From an uncultured Clostridia bacterium (GTDB lineage: Bacteria > Bacillota > Clostridia > TANB77 > CAG-508): a stretch of 30,894 nt of DNA. Below, in pieces: positions 7,034 through 14,866 of the stretch. Position 1 is the first letter of the stretch. Each line of letters starts with the position of its first letter. Below the pieces are notes generated by a model, which saw only the letters and a program-made list of their open reading frames with translations, was not told where the DNA came from and searched no databases. The position numbers were made by a program, and so were the translations under genes. The stretch is from contig CAKOXG010000016.1 of NCBI GenBank assembly GCA_934130025.1, positions 1-30,894 of the forward strand, written 5' to 3'.

Positions 7034-8674
7034 ATGGCTAGCTCTTTAGGTATATATATAGATAAGAACATAATTAAATATGCAAAGATCACCAGGGAAA
7101 AAGACGACCTTAAAGTTGATGCTTTTGGCATTAAATCATATACTAATTTGGAACAAACTTTAAAACAAATAATTTCTGAAACTTTTAGCTTTAAGATTCC
7201 TATAAGCGTCAATTTATCAGAAGAAATGTATGATTTCTTTTATATGTCAAATTTGTTAAGTTCAAAAGACTTAGGGAAAGCAATAGAGACAGAATTTGAA
7301 TCATTGTGCTATGAAAAACAGAATAACCCTAACGCTTTAGAATCAAGGTATGCACTTGTAAATGACGAAGAAGACAAAGAAAAAATAAAAGTTATAAATA
7401 TATCAGTAGATAAGGTGAAAATAAGCAAACTTACTCAACTATTTGATGAACAGAGATTAGGAACGATAACACCTATTTCTATGAGTATTGCAAACATTGC
7501 CCCACTAAACAAAAATGAAAATACAATAATAGTAAACATGGAAGATACAACAGTTGCTACTATATTAGTAGGACAAAAGATTTATGATGTAAGAAAACTA
7601 CAAGTTGGTGCAGGAAAAATACTGGATAGCATTGGGCATAAGGTTAACTCTTATTCTAAAGCATATGAAATATGCAAAAACACAACAATTTATACCATGG
7701 ATGGACAAGAGTTGCAAGAAACTGAAAATGAATATTTACAAGATATAATTCCAACATTGTATAGTATAGCTTCACAAGTTAAAGATATTATTAATTCAAG
7801 TATGTTTAAAATAAATAAGGTTTTAATCACTGGAACAGCTTGCGTAATAAATAATATAGATTTGTATTTTGAAGAAATATTATCTGGTGTAAAATGCGAA
7901 ATTTTGAAACCATTTTTCCTAGAAGATAATAGAAAAATAAACATAAAAGACTACATTGAAGTAAACTCTGCTATTGCTCTTGCTTTACAAGGTTTAGGTT
8001 ATGGAATAAAAGAGATTAACTTCAATAAGAAGAGCTTTTTTGCAAGACTTCCAGAAATATTGAATGCAGATGTTAGTGTTGGAGGGGGGAACCCTAAAAA
8101 ACAAAATGATGGTAAAAAGGGAAAACTGAGTTTTGATATTCCTTCATCAAAAATAAAATTATGGCTTACTAGAGATTTGGCGGGGATGATAATATTAACA
8201 GTTGCTTATGTTGGAATTGCAAGCTATATTAAGGTGGAAATTGCAAAGAAGAATGAACAAATTGAAAATGTAAGAAATGATATAAACGCGCAGATAAAAC
8301 TAATTGAAGCAGATACTTCTAGTGTTAAGACTAAAACATCTGAATATAACACATTGACAACTAATTTGAAAAATATAAAAGAGCAAATTAATAGTAAACA
8401 ACAACAAAAAAACTCGATTCCTAATTTCTTAAATGGAATTATGTATAATATACCAAAAGCTGTACAATTAACTTCAGTTGAAAATACAACTGGAAAGAAA
8501 ATTGTAATACAAGCACAATCAGAAAAATATGAACAATTAGCATATTTTAAAGCTTTATTAAAATCAAGTGGTGTATTAGAACCTTCAAGTGTTGTTTCTT
8601 CTGAGGCAACAAAAGAAGAAAACATAGTTAAGATTACAATAGAAGGTAACTTACCGATAGGAGGGGATGAATAA
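7034..8674 (+). CDS. pilM: Type IV pilus assembly PilM-PilN fusion protein
   Basis: A 546-residue scaffold protein of the pilus inner-membrane complex. The N-terminal ~340 residues follow the actin-fold PilM plan: LGIYIDKNIIKYAKI at the first phosphate loop, NTIIVNMEDTTVATILV in the middle, and VLITGTACVINNI at the adenosine loop. A short polar linker then leads to a second part with one membrane helix (about 381-401), a coiled coil (about 403-455), and a small alpha/beta domain (NGIMYNIPKAVQLTSVE), which is the layout of PilN. PilM and PilN are normally separate but bind each other, so a fusion makes structural sense. The start at 7034 is chosen because GAAAGGA precedes it. The following pilO-like gene starts at the stop codon overlap. 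The fusion call rests on topology and partial motifs. Confidence 0.82.
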   Translation: MASSLGIYIDKNIIKYAKITREKDDLKVDAFGIKSYTNLEQTLKQIISETFSFKIPISVNLSEEMYDFFYMSNLLSSKDLGKAIETEFESLCYEKQNNPNALESRYALVNDEEDKEKIKVINISVDKVKISKLTQLFDEQRLGTITPISMSIANIAPLNKNENTIIVNMEDTTVATILVGQKIYDVRKLQVGAGKILDSIGHKVNSYSKAYEICKNTTIYTMDGQELQETENEYLQDIIPTLYSIASQVKDIINSSMFKINKVLITGTACVINNIDLYFEEILSGVKCEILKPFFLEDNRKINIKDYIEVNSAIALALQGLGYGIKEINFNKKSFFARLPEILNADVSVGGGNPKKQNDGKKGKLSFDIPSSKIKLWLTRDLAGMIILTVAYVGIASYIKVEIAKKNEQIENVRNDINAQIKLIEADTSSVKTKTSEYNTLTTNLKNIKEQINSKQQQKNSIPNFLNGIMYNIPKAVQLTSVENTTGKKIVIQAQSEKYEQLAYFKALLKSSGVLEPSSVVSSEATKEENIVKITIEGNLPIGGDE

Positions 8675-9414
8675 TGAAAAGTATTTTAATGACAGTATTC
8701 TCCGTTCTTTTGACAGCCTTTATAATTATTGTAATGGTAAAAGGACTTACTATTGGAGATTTTAGAGTTTTTAGTATACCAAATATAAAAGTGGAAGATG
8801 CAAAAATTAAAGCAAGCATAGATGAATTAAATGAGCTAAAGAGCACAACCTACAAAAAAAAGGTAAGTGATTTAGATGATGCTACTAAGCTGTTAACTCA
8901 AAGCAAAAGTGATTATTTAGATATTGCAAGTTTAAGTTCTGATGATGAAATAAAACAAGCAAATCAAATACAGACGTATTCGATGGAATTCTTATGGGAT
9001 AAAGTTGGAAAGTATGCTACAAATCAAGGATTGACATTAAAGTGGGAAGCAAAACCATCTGGAGCAGAAAATAAGTATACATTAACATTCAAAGTTGAAG
9101 GAGAATACATTCCAATAATAAATTACATTGAAAGCCTAGAAAATGATTCAGAATTGTTGTTTACAATAGAAAACTTCAAAATGACTTCAAGTGAAGAAAA
9201 AGTTAGCGCTGAATTTACGGTTTCAAATATAGGAATAAAACCAGAATCTATAACAAGTTCATCTTATAATTCAAACATAGACAAAGATTCAAGCAATTCA
9301 GATTCTTCATCATCTAATTCAACATCTACAGAAAATAATACTGAAACAGTAAAATCTTTTGTAGAAAAAAATAGCAATGTTGATGTAAATAGAATAGATG
9401 AAGCTGCAAAATAA
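8674..9414 (+). CDS. PilO-like pilus assembly protein
   Basis: A 246-residue bitopic membrane protein with one N-terminal helix (about residues 3-24), a helical stretch (about 45-100) and an alpha/beta domain with KYTLTFKVEGEYIPIINYIESLE, the pattern of the ferredoxin-like periplasmic domain of PilO. In the pilus machine PilO pairs with PilN outside the membrane and aligns the platform. The last ~55 residues are a Ser/Asn-rich tail (SNSDSSSSNSTSTENN), probably disordered or cell-wall spanning. It overlaps the PilM-N gene by one base. The name rests mainly on position after PilN and topology. Confidence 0.72.
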   Translation: MKSILMTVFSVLLTAFIIIVMVKGLTIGDFRVFSIPNIKVEDAKIKASIDELNELKSTTYKKKVSDLDDATKLLTQSKSDYLDIASLSSDDEIKQANQIQTYSMEFLWDKVGKYATNQGLTLKWEAKPSGAENKYTLTFKVEGEYIPIINYIESLENDSELLFTIENFKMTSSEEKVSAEFTVSNIGIKPESITSSSYNSNIDKDSSNSDSSSSNSTSTENNTETVKSFVEKNSNVDVNRIDEAAK

Positions 9415-9435
9415 AACTTTTGAAGGAGAGTATTA

Positions 9436-9852
9436 ATGAAATCAATTTTAAAGGAAATAATTATAATTTTAATTTTGTGTGTTGCCATATTGGTAATATT
9501 AGGAGCAATATTTTATGATTATATACCAACAAATAAAATAATTCCGAGTACAGTTGAAGCTTACAAAACATCTAATACAATAAAAGATGAAATAGGTCAG
9601 AATGTTACCGATTATACAACTGGTAGCACAACAATAACAAAGGAAATAACGGAGTCACAATTGGATTTTTATAAGAAAAATAAATCTTATAGCCAAGGAA
9701 AAGCAAATCCATTTGCAAATGTTACTGAACAGACAAACCAAACTAACCAAACAAATGGTGAAACAGGAACAAATCAGAACACTGTTATAAGAAATAATAC
9801 TTCAAATCCTGATTCTACAAATCATTTTTATAATAATACAGGATTGAAATAA
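9436..9852 (+). CDS. Pilus-operon membrane protein of unknown function
   Basis: A 138-residue protein with an N-terminal membrane helix (about 8-28) and an extracytoplasmic tail rich in Asn, Thr and Gln (TEQTNQTNQTNGETGTNQN). The piece GKANPFANV recalls the short NPF/DPF motif seen at the start of PilP/GspC-like proteins, and the gene occupies the slot after pilO where pilP usually lies. A true PilP domain is not visible, and a monoderm cell has no secretin for PilP to bind. It may therefore be a lineage-specific pilus subunit. GAAGGAGAG lies 7-15 bases before the ATG. Confidence 0.65.
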   Translation: MKSILKEIIIILILCVAILVILGAIFYDYIPTNKIIPSTVEAYKTSNTIKDEIGQNVTDYTTGSTTITKEITESQLDFYKKNKSYSQGKANPFANVTEQTNQTNQTNGETGTNQNTVIRNNTSNPDSTNHFYNNTGLK

Positions 9853-9915
9853 TAACATAGGTTATATTTAATTAAATAAATATATACAAAAAATTATCAA
9901 AGGAGGAAATTTATT

Positions 9916-10128
9916 ATGTTCAAGAAAGAAAAGGGTATTACATTAGTAGCTTTAGTTGTAACTATAGTTGTTCTATTAATATTAGCAGGTGTAAGTATCA
10001 GCTTAGTATTATCAAACAATGGTGTTATAGGCAAAGCTAAAGATGCAAGAACACAATATCAAAATGCTGCAAACTATGAACAAAACGTTTTAGGACAAGG
10101 TAGTGATTTAATAAACAGCCTATTATAA
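9916..10128 (+). CDS. pilA: Type IV major pilin, short (70 residues)
   Basis: A class III signal peptide of six residues plus Gly (MFKKEKG) precedes ITLVALVVTIVVLLILAGVS, the pilin N-terminal helix. Cleavage is expected after Gly7, with Ile becoming residue 1 of the mature protein. The mature chain is only about 63 residues, nearly all of it the long helix plus a short polar tail, much smaller than typical pilins. Mature position 5 is Ala instead of the usual Glu. A very strong AAAGGAGG ribosome site and the hairpins directly after the gene suggest high expression relative to the rest of the operon. It could be the main fibre subunit; this is inferred from its expression signals and place. 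Confidence 0.8.
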   Translation: MFKKEKGITLVALVVTIVVLLILAGVSISLVLSNNGVIGKAKDARTQYQNAANYEQNVLGQGSDLINSLL

Positions 10129-10141
10129 TAAGTTTTTTACG

Positions 10142-10159
10142 AACAAAAAGCTTTTTGTT
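10142..10159 (+). terminator. Palindrome just after the pilin gene
   Basis: AACAAAAAGCTTTTTGTT is a perfect 18-base palindrome 13 bases after the pilin stop. In RNA it could form a short A/U-rich stem that protects the pilin message 3' end. A weak structure on its own. Confidence 0.35.
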
Positions 10160-10166
10160 TGAATGT

Positions 10167-10213
10167 AAGGTTACCTTACAAAATATTTAATATTTTGTTT
10201 GAGGTAACCTTTT
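10167..10213 (+). terminator. Strong hairpin between pilin and prepilin peptidase genes
   Basis: AAGGTTACC (10167-10175) pairs with GGTAACCTT (10203-10211), and inside it ACAAAATATT pairs with AATATTTTGT (10178-10187, 10189-10198). This makes a roughly 19-bp interrupted stem followed by a short T-run. It probably terminates part of the transcription, so the pilin is made in excess of the assembly proteins downstream. Confidence 0.75.
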
Positions 10214-10236
10214 GCTAATATTAAAGGATAGGTGAA

Positions 10237-11049
10237 ATGCAGAACATGGCAGGAATATTATATTTATATATTTTTTTAATTGGAATAACATTTGGTAGCT
10301 TTTTTACACTTGCTGTGTATAGAATACCACTTGGAAAAGACATAACACATACAAGGTCTTTTTGCCCTAATTGTAATCACAAATTAGGATTTCTAGATAT
10401 GATACCGCTTTTAAGCTATTTGGCTATTGGTGGAAAGTGCAGATATTGTAAACAAAAAATACGCCCAAGATATTTCATATTAGAATTATTATCTGGAATA
10501 GTTTTTGTTCTTTTTGCTGTATCTATAAAAATTTATACATTGGAAATACATAAATTAGTTTATTTTATATTTGGATTACTTTATATCGCAGGATTATTCA
10601 TAATATGTGGAATTGATAAAGAAAGGATACAAATTCAGAATGAAGTAGTGCTGTATATGAGCATTATTGAAGTCTTGTATATAATATATCTATATGTAAT
10701 AGAAAAAACTAGTATCTATAGATATGTTATATATCTACTAGTTCTTGCTATTTTACTATTTTTAAATATAATGTATTATAGAAAAAACATAAAAAATAAT
10801 TATACAATCGAAGTTTTAATTTTAATTAATATAATGCTAATGTTTACATATGAAACATGTACAATTTTTACAATAATTACAACATTAATAATCATAGCAT
10901 TTAAGTTGATTTTCGAGAAAGTAACAAAAAAATCTAAGTATGTAGTAAAAGATGAGAAGAAAAAAATTCCAATCGGATTTTATTTAGGTGTTTCAAATAT
11001 TATAATGTTAATATATACTAATTTTCTTATCTTTTATGTAGTTAAATGA
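10237..11049 (+). CDS. pilD: Prepilin peptidase (PilD-like, A24 family), altered second Asp motif
   Basis: A polytopic membrane aspartic peptidase expected to remove class III leader peptides from the pilins of this operon. GSFFTLAVYRIP (20-31) and the zinc-type four-cysteine loop C43-x2-C46 / C68-x2-C71, with PRYFILELLSG after it, are classic for the N-terminal part. The first catalytic Asp is D127 in GIDKERIQIQNEV. The second catalytic motif, normally GxGD, cannot be found: the matching place reads NYTIEVLIL, with Glu192 where Asp should be. The 270-residue length is normal. It may use Glu, be weakened, or rely on another peptidase. The following pilin gene region overlaps the stop, and its own start lies 21 bases past it. 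Confidence 0.85.
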   Translation: MQNMAGILYLYIFLIGITFGSFFTLAVYRIPLGKDITHTRSFCPNCNHKLGFLDMIPLLSYLAIGGKCRYCKQKIRPRYFILELLSGIVFVLFAVSIKIYTLEIHKLVYFIFGLLYIAGLFIICGIDKERIQIQNEVVLYMSIIEVLYIIYLYVIEKTSIYRYVIYLLVLAILLFLNIMYYRKNIKNNYTIEVLILINIMLMFTYETCTIFTIITTLIIIAFKLIFEKVTKKSKYVVKDEKKKIPIGFYLGVSNIIMLIYTNFLIFYVVK

Positions 11050-11069
11050 TACCTCAATGGAGGAAAAGA

Positions 11070-11543
11070 ATGAATAAAATAAGATTAAAAGAAAAATTAA
11101 ATAGTCAAAAGGGAATAACTGGAATTGATATGGTTATTTCAATAATTATAATGGCTTTATTTGTGGGGCTTATATCAGGGCTTATATCTAAGACTTATAG
11201 CTTATCAATAGAAACCCAGAAGAGTGCCAATGCAAACGCATATGTAACTATGATTTTGGAAAAAGTAGATGAAAAGTCATATGATGAAGTGACAAATAAT
11301 TTTGTAACAAACCTATTGCAATCTGGTGAAATAAAAATAGGAAGTAAGGCAGGAGTATTGCCAGATGAATATAAAATTTTAAAATTTGAGGTAAGCCCAA
11401 TATCTATTGATGGAGAAGAATCAAACAATGTGAAAAATGTTGCAATTCAATTTAAATATTATATTGATAAAAAACATACAAAATCAAAAATAATAAGTAT
11501 GAATAAACTCAAGGTAAGAGAGGTATATAAGAATAGTAATTAA
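11070..11543 (+). CDS. Minor pilin (pseudopilin) with Asp at mature position 5
   Basis: A 157-residue prepilin-like protein. The leader of 15 residues ends in QKG, and the mature helix starts ITGIDMVISIIIMALFVGL. Mature position 5 is Asp, the only acidic residue at this place among the three pilins of the operon. The globular part contains strand-like segments (YKILKFEVSPISI, VKNVAIQFKYYI), as in PilV/GspI-type minor pilins that prime fibre assembly. The start at 11070 is chosen because TGGAGG lies 5-10 bases ahead; the in-frame ATG at 11046 lies inside the previous gene and has no ribosome site. Confidence 0.8.
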   Translation: MNKIRLKEKLNSQKGITGIDMVISIIIMALFVGLISGLISKTYSLSIETQKSANANAYVTMILEKVDEKSYDEVTNNFVTNLLQSGEIKIGSKAGVLPDEYKILKFEVSPISIDGEESNNVKNVAIQFKYYIDKKHTKSKIISMNKLKVREVYKNSN

Positions 11544-11568
11544 TACCCATCAAAAGAGAGGAATTAAT

Positions 11569-12030
11569 ATGGAAAAAAGAATTAAATCTGAAAAAGGTGT
11601 AACTTTATTGGGATTAACTGTATATATTTTGACTTTGTCAATTGTTGTTGGAATACTGGCATCCATAAGTTCATTCTTTTATGGCAATGTTAATTTAGTA
11701 ATAGACAGTTCAAGGTTTGCTGCTGAATTTAATAAATTCAATGTAAATTTTGTAAATGATGCTAAAAAGAATAATCATGCAAATGTAAAAAATGGCAATA
11801 CCGTTATATTTGAAGATGGTACAACGTATGTTTACAATGAAGAAGATAAAGGAATTTATAGAGGACAGGTAAAAATTGCAACAAATGTGCAAGTTTTTAA
11901 TGCGTCTAAAAAAACAATAACTATAAATAATGTTGATAAGGATATAATAACTATAGATATAAGTGTTGGAAACTACAATAATAGAACACTATTTATAAAG
12001 AAAATAGATTATACATTAAAATACTGGTAA
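11569..12030 (+). CDS. Minor pilin (pseudopilin)
   Basis: A 153-residue prepilin-like protein with the leader MEKRIKSEKG and a mature N-terminus VTLLGLTVYILTLSIVVGIL. Mature position 5 is Gly instead of Glu. The C-terminal domain is strand-rich (GTTYVYNEEDKGIYRGQVKI, then TIDISVG and a final LFIKKIDYTLKYW), resembling PilW/GspJ-like minor pilins. It probably joins the previous minor pilin in a tip or priming complex; the exact class cannot be told by eye. GAGAGG upstream supports the start. Confidence 0.78.
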   Translation: MEKRIKSEKGVTLLGLTVYILTLSIVVGILASISSFFYGNVNLVIDSSRFAAEFNKFNVNFVNDAKKNNHANVKNGNTVIFEDGTTYVYNEEDKGIYRGQVKIATNVQVFNASKKTITINNVDKDIITIDISVGNYNNRTLFIKKIDYTLKYW

Positions 12031-12067
12031 TTAGTTCTTAAGATAAGACAAAGAAAGGATGAGAGTA

Positions 12068-13696
12068 ATGGATAATAGAAGAAATCAACCTATAGGAATC
12101 GAACTTGTAAAGAGAGGAATTGTAACAGAGCAAGATATAAATAAAGCTTTGGAATATCAGAAAAGCCATTCAAATAAGAGAATTGGAGATATTTTAAATG
12201 AGCTAAACCTATGTGAACCAAGGCAATTAATTGCATCTATTGGGGATATTTTGGGTGAAAAATCAATATATTTAACAGTTGAAGATATAAAAATAGATGT
12301 AACTGATTATATGTCTCTCGATATTGCAAGAAGAAATAAGGCAATACCATTTGAAATTGATTCTGGAAAAATAAAAGTATGTTTTACAGATACAACAAAT
12401 AAAAGAACAATTGATCAGATGAGGTTATTGTTCTTAAATAAAGGGTTTGTAATGGATACGTATATTACTTTTGAAAGCAATATACAAAGAATTTTAAACT
12501 CTCTTGAAGGAACAGCAACAGAAAATATAGATGTAAATGCAGATATATCAGGACTTATAGACTCAATTATAAAAACTGGAATGGAAAAAAGAGCAAGTGA
12601 TATTCATATTGAGCCCGAAGAAAGTTCAGTAAGAGTAAGATATAGAATTGATGGAGAATTGGTAACTGCAGCTACAATAGAAAAAGAAAAACAACAACAA
12701 TTGATTGGTAGATTAAAAGCAATTTCCAATATGCACCAAGAAAAGCAGGAATCTCAAGATGGTAGAATTTTAATGTACCAGGATTATAACATACGTGTTT
12801 CCTCACAGAAAAATGTGTATGGAGAAAAATTCGTATTAAGATTATTAAAGAAAAATGCTGATGTACAACAAATATTTGAATTAGGATTCCCAGAAGATCC
12901 AGCACTTGTAAAAAAGAGCTTTGATAAGAGGAACAGTATAGTTCTTATTGCTGCCCCTACTGGTGAAGGTAAAACAACAACATTATACAGTATTATAGAT
13001 TTCTTAAACAGGCCAGAAATAAACGTAACGACAATTGAAGACCCAGTAGAAATAAGAATACCAGGGTTGAACCAAATTGAAATAGACTCAAAAACATCAT
13101 TTTCAGATTCTTTAAGAACAGTTTTAAGGCAAGATCCTGATATTATATTGGTTGGAGAAATTCGTGATATGGAAACTGCGGAAATTGCTATGCAGGCAGG
13201 TCAAACAGGACATTACGTTTTATCTACAATACACACAATAGATAGTGTTGAGGTAATAACAAGACTTAGAAAAATTGGAGTTTCAAATTACGATATTGCA
13301 AGTACTTTGGCAACATCTGTTTCACAAAGGTTAGTAAGAAAAGTATGTAAAAATTGTGCAGTAGAAAGAGAATTTACACAAGAAGAAAAGGATATAATAA
13401 ATGGTGTAGCTAGAAAATATGGAATTGAATATGATTTTACAGGAAAACATACCTATGATGTAGTTGGCTGTGAACAATGTAATAATAGTGGATTCCTAGG
13501 AAGAATTGGTGTGTTTGAAATACTAAATGTAACAGATGCAATAAAGGAAAAGATAGTAAATGATGAATCAAGCATTGAAATAAGAAAAGAAGCTATAAAA
13601 GAAGGGTACAGGCCTCTTGTAATTGATGGATTTAATAAGATAATGCAGGGGTATACAACATTAAAAGAATTGAATTCAAAATTAATATTTTATTAA
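12068..13696 (+). CDS. pilB: Type IV pilus extension ATPase PilB
   Basis: The hexameric cytoplasmic motor that drives pilus extension. In the 542-residue protein the N-terminal ~150 residues form a MshEN-type domain (GIELVKRGIVTEQDINKALE). The GspE/PilB core follows, with Walker A APTGEGKTTT (296-305), Walker B and DIILVGEIRD (358-367), the GQTGHYVLSTIHT His box, and the zinc tetracysteine C427-x2-C430 and C468-x2-C471 that separates PilB from PilT. The start at 12068 has AAGGA about 8 bases upstream; the ATG at 12059 overlaps that site. It is followed 21 bases later by pilT. Confidence 0.95.
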   Translation: MDNRRNQPIGIELVKRGIVTEQDINKALEYQKSHSNKRIGDILNELNLCEPRQLIASIGDILGEKSIYLTVEDIKIDVTDYMSLDIARRNKAIPFEIDSGKIKVCFTDTTNKRTIDQMRLLFLNKGFVMDTYITFESNIQRILNSLEGTATENIDVNADISGLIDSIIKTGMEKRASDIHIEPEESSVRVRYRIDGELVTAATIEKEKQQQLIGRLKAISNMHQEKQESQDGRILMYQDYNIRVSSQKNVYGEKFVLRLLKKNADVQQIFELGFPEDPALVKKSFDKRNSIVLIAAPTGEGKTTTLYSIIDFLNRPEINVTTIEDPVEIRIPGLNQIEIDSKTSFSDSLRTVLRQDPDIILVGEIRDMETAEIAMQAGQTGHYVLSTIHTIDSVEVITRLRKIGVSNYDIASTLATSVSQRLVRKVCKNCAVEREFTQEEKDIINGVARKYGIEYDFTGKHTYDVVGCEQCNNSGFLGRIGVFEILNVTDAIKEKIVNDESSIEIRKEAIKEGYRPLVIDGFNKIMQGYTTLKELNSKLIFY

Positions 13697-13717
13697 TTAG
13701 AAAGGAACATTAGAAAA

Positions 13718-14839
13718 ATGGTAAATGTCGATAATATTTTAGCAGCAGCAATTGATAAAGGTGCATCAGATGTGCATTTAATTAGTGGAATAAGACCAAT
13801 GCTTAGAATATCAAGAAATTTAATTGAATATGAAGGTTGCGGAGCACTAACACCAGAGGATATGGTGGACATCTATGATTATTTTATAAGAGGAAATATA
13901 GATAAAGATGCTGTATTTAAAGAAACAAAAAAATTAGATACTTCTTACGAATTTGGTGGATTGAGACTCAGAGTTAACGTATCACTTTCAAATGATATTC
14001 CTGTATTTACATTAAGAATTATAAAAAATACTCTACCAACATTTGAACAATTAGGAGTTCCAGATATAGTAAGAAGAATGATGTACCAACCACAGGGGTT
14101 AGTTCTTGTTACTGGTAAGACAAACTCAGGAAAAACAACAACGTTAAGTGCATTAATTAATGATATAAATGAAAATCAAAACAAAAAGATACTAACACTA
14201 GAAAGCCCAATAGAATTTAAACATCATTGTAAAAAATCAGTTATAGTACAAAAAGAAGTTGGAGTTGGACAAGATGTGCTAACATATCAAGATGGTGTAA
14301 AAAACTGTTTAAGAGAGGATTGCGATATTCTAGTAATAGGAGAGATTCGTGATAGAGAAACAATGGATGCAGCAATTGAAACTGCTGAATCAGGACACTT
14401 AGTAATAGGAACATTACACACTAAATCTTGTGCAGAAACTATCGATAGAATGATAAACTTTTATGATATTTCTGACCAACAAAGTGTAAAATTCTTAATT
14501 GCATCATTACTAAAGCTTGTTACATCACAAAGATTAATAAGAGGAAAAAATGGACAATTGGTACTTCTTCCAGAGGTTATGGTTGTAGATAATATTGTTC
14601 AGGGATTAATAAGAAAAGAAAAATTTAGTGTATCTGAGGTAGAGGATGCAATACAAAGTGCTTCAGCAAATGGAAGTATAGGATTAATAAATTCACTTGC
14701 AAAGTTATTTGTAGATGATATAATAACATTAGACCAGGCAAAAGCACAAATAGAAGAGAAAAATATAGAAACATTAAATAGAACAATAATGCAGCTAAAA
14801 ATAAAGAAACAAAATAATGGTAATAGAATAGGGTTCTAA
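13718..14839 (+). CDS. pilT: Type IV pilus retraction ATPase PilT
   Basis: A 373-residue hexameric ATPase that depolymerises the fibre and powers twitching or DNA uptake. Residues 1-110 hold the PAS-like N-terminal domain (LAAAIDKGASDVHLISGIRP). The core has Walker A GKTNSGKTTT (133-142), an Asp box, Walker B DILVIGEIRDRETMDAAIE and the His box SGHLVIGTLHTKS. Unlike PilB, it has no zinc tetracysteine and no MshEN domain. The presence of PilT next to PilB and PilC argues for a retractable pilus rather than a fixed pseudopilus. Confidence 0.94.
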   Translation: MVNVDNILAAAIDKGASDVHLISGIRPMLRISRNLIEYEGCGALTPEDMVDIYDYFIRGNIDKDAVFKETKKLDTSYEFGGLRLRVNVSLSNDIPVFTLRIIKNTLPTFEQLGVPDIVRRMMYQPQGLVLVTGKTNSGKTTTLSALINDINENQNKKILTLESPIEFKHHCKKSVIVQKEVGVGQDVLTYQDGVKNCLREDCDILVIGEIRDRETMDAAIETAESGHLVIGTLHTKSCAETIDRMINFYDISDQQSVKFLIASLLKLVTSQRLIRGKNGQLVLLPEVMVVDNIVQGLIRKEKFSVSEVEDAIQSASANGSIGLINSLAKLFVDDIITLDQAKAQIEEKNIETLNRTIMQLKIKKQNNGNRIGF

Positions 14840-14866
14840 AATTAAACTGTTATAAAGGAGGAAAAT

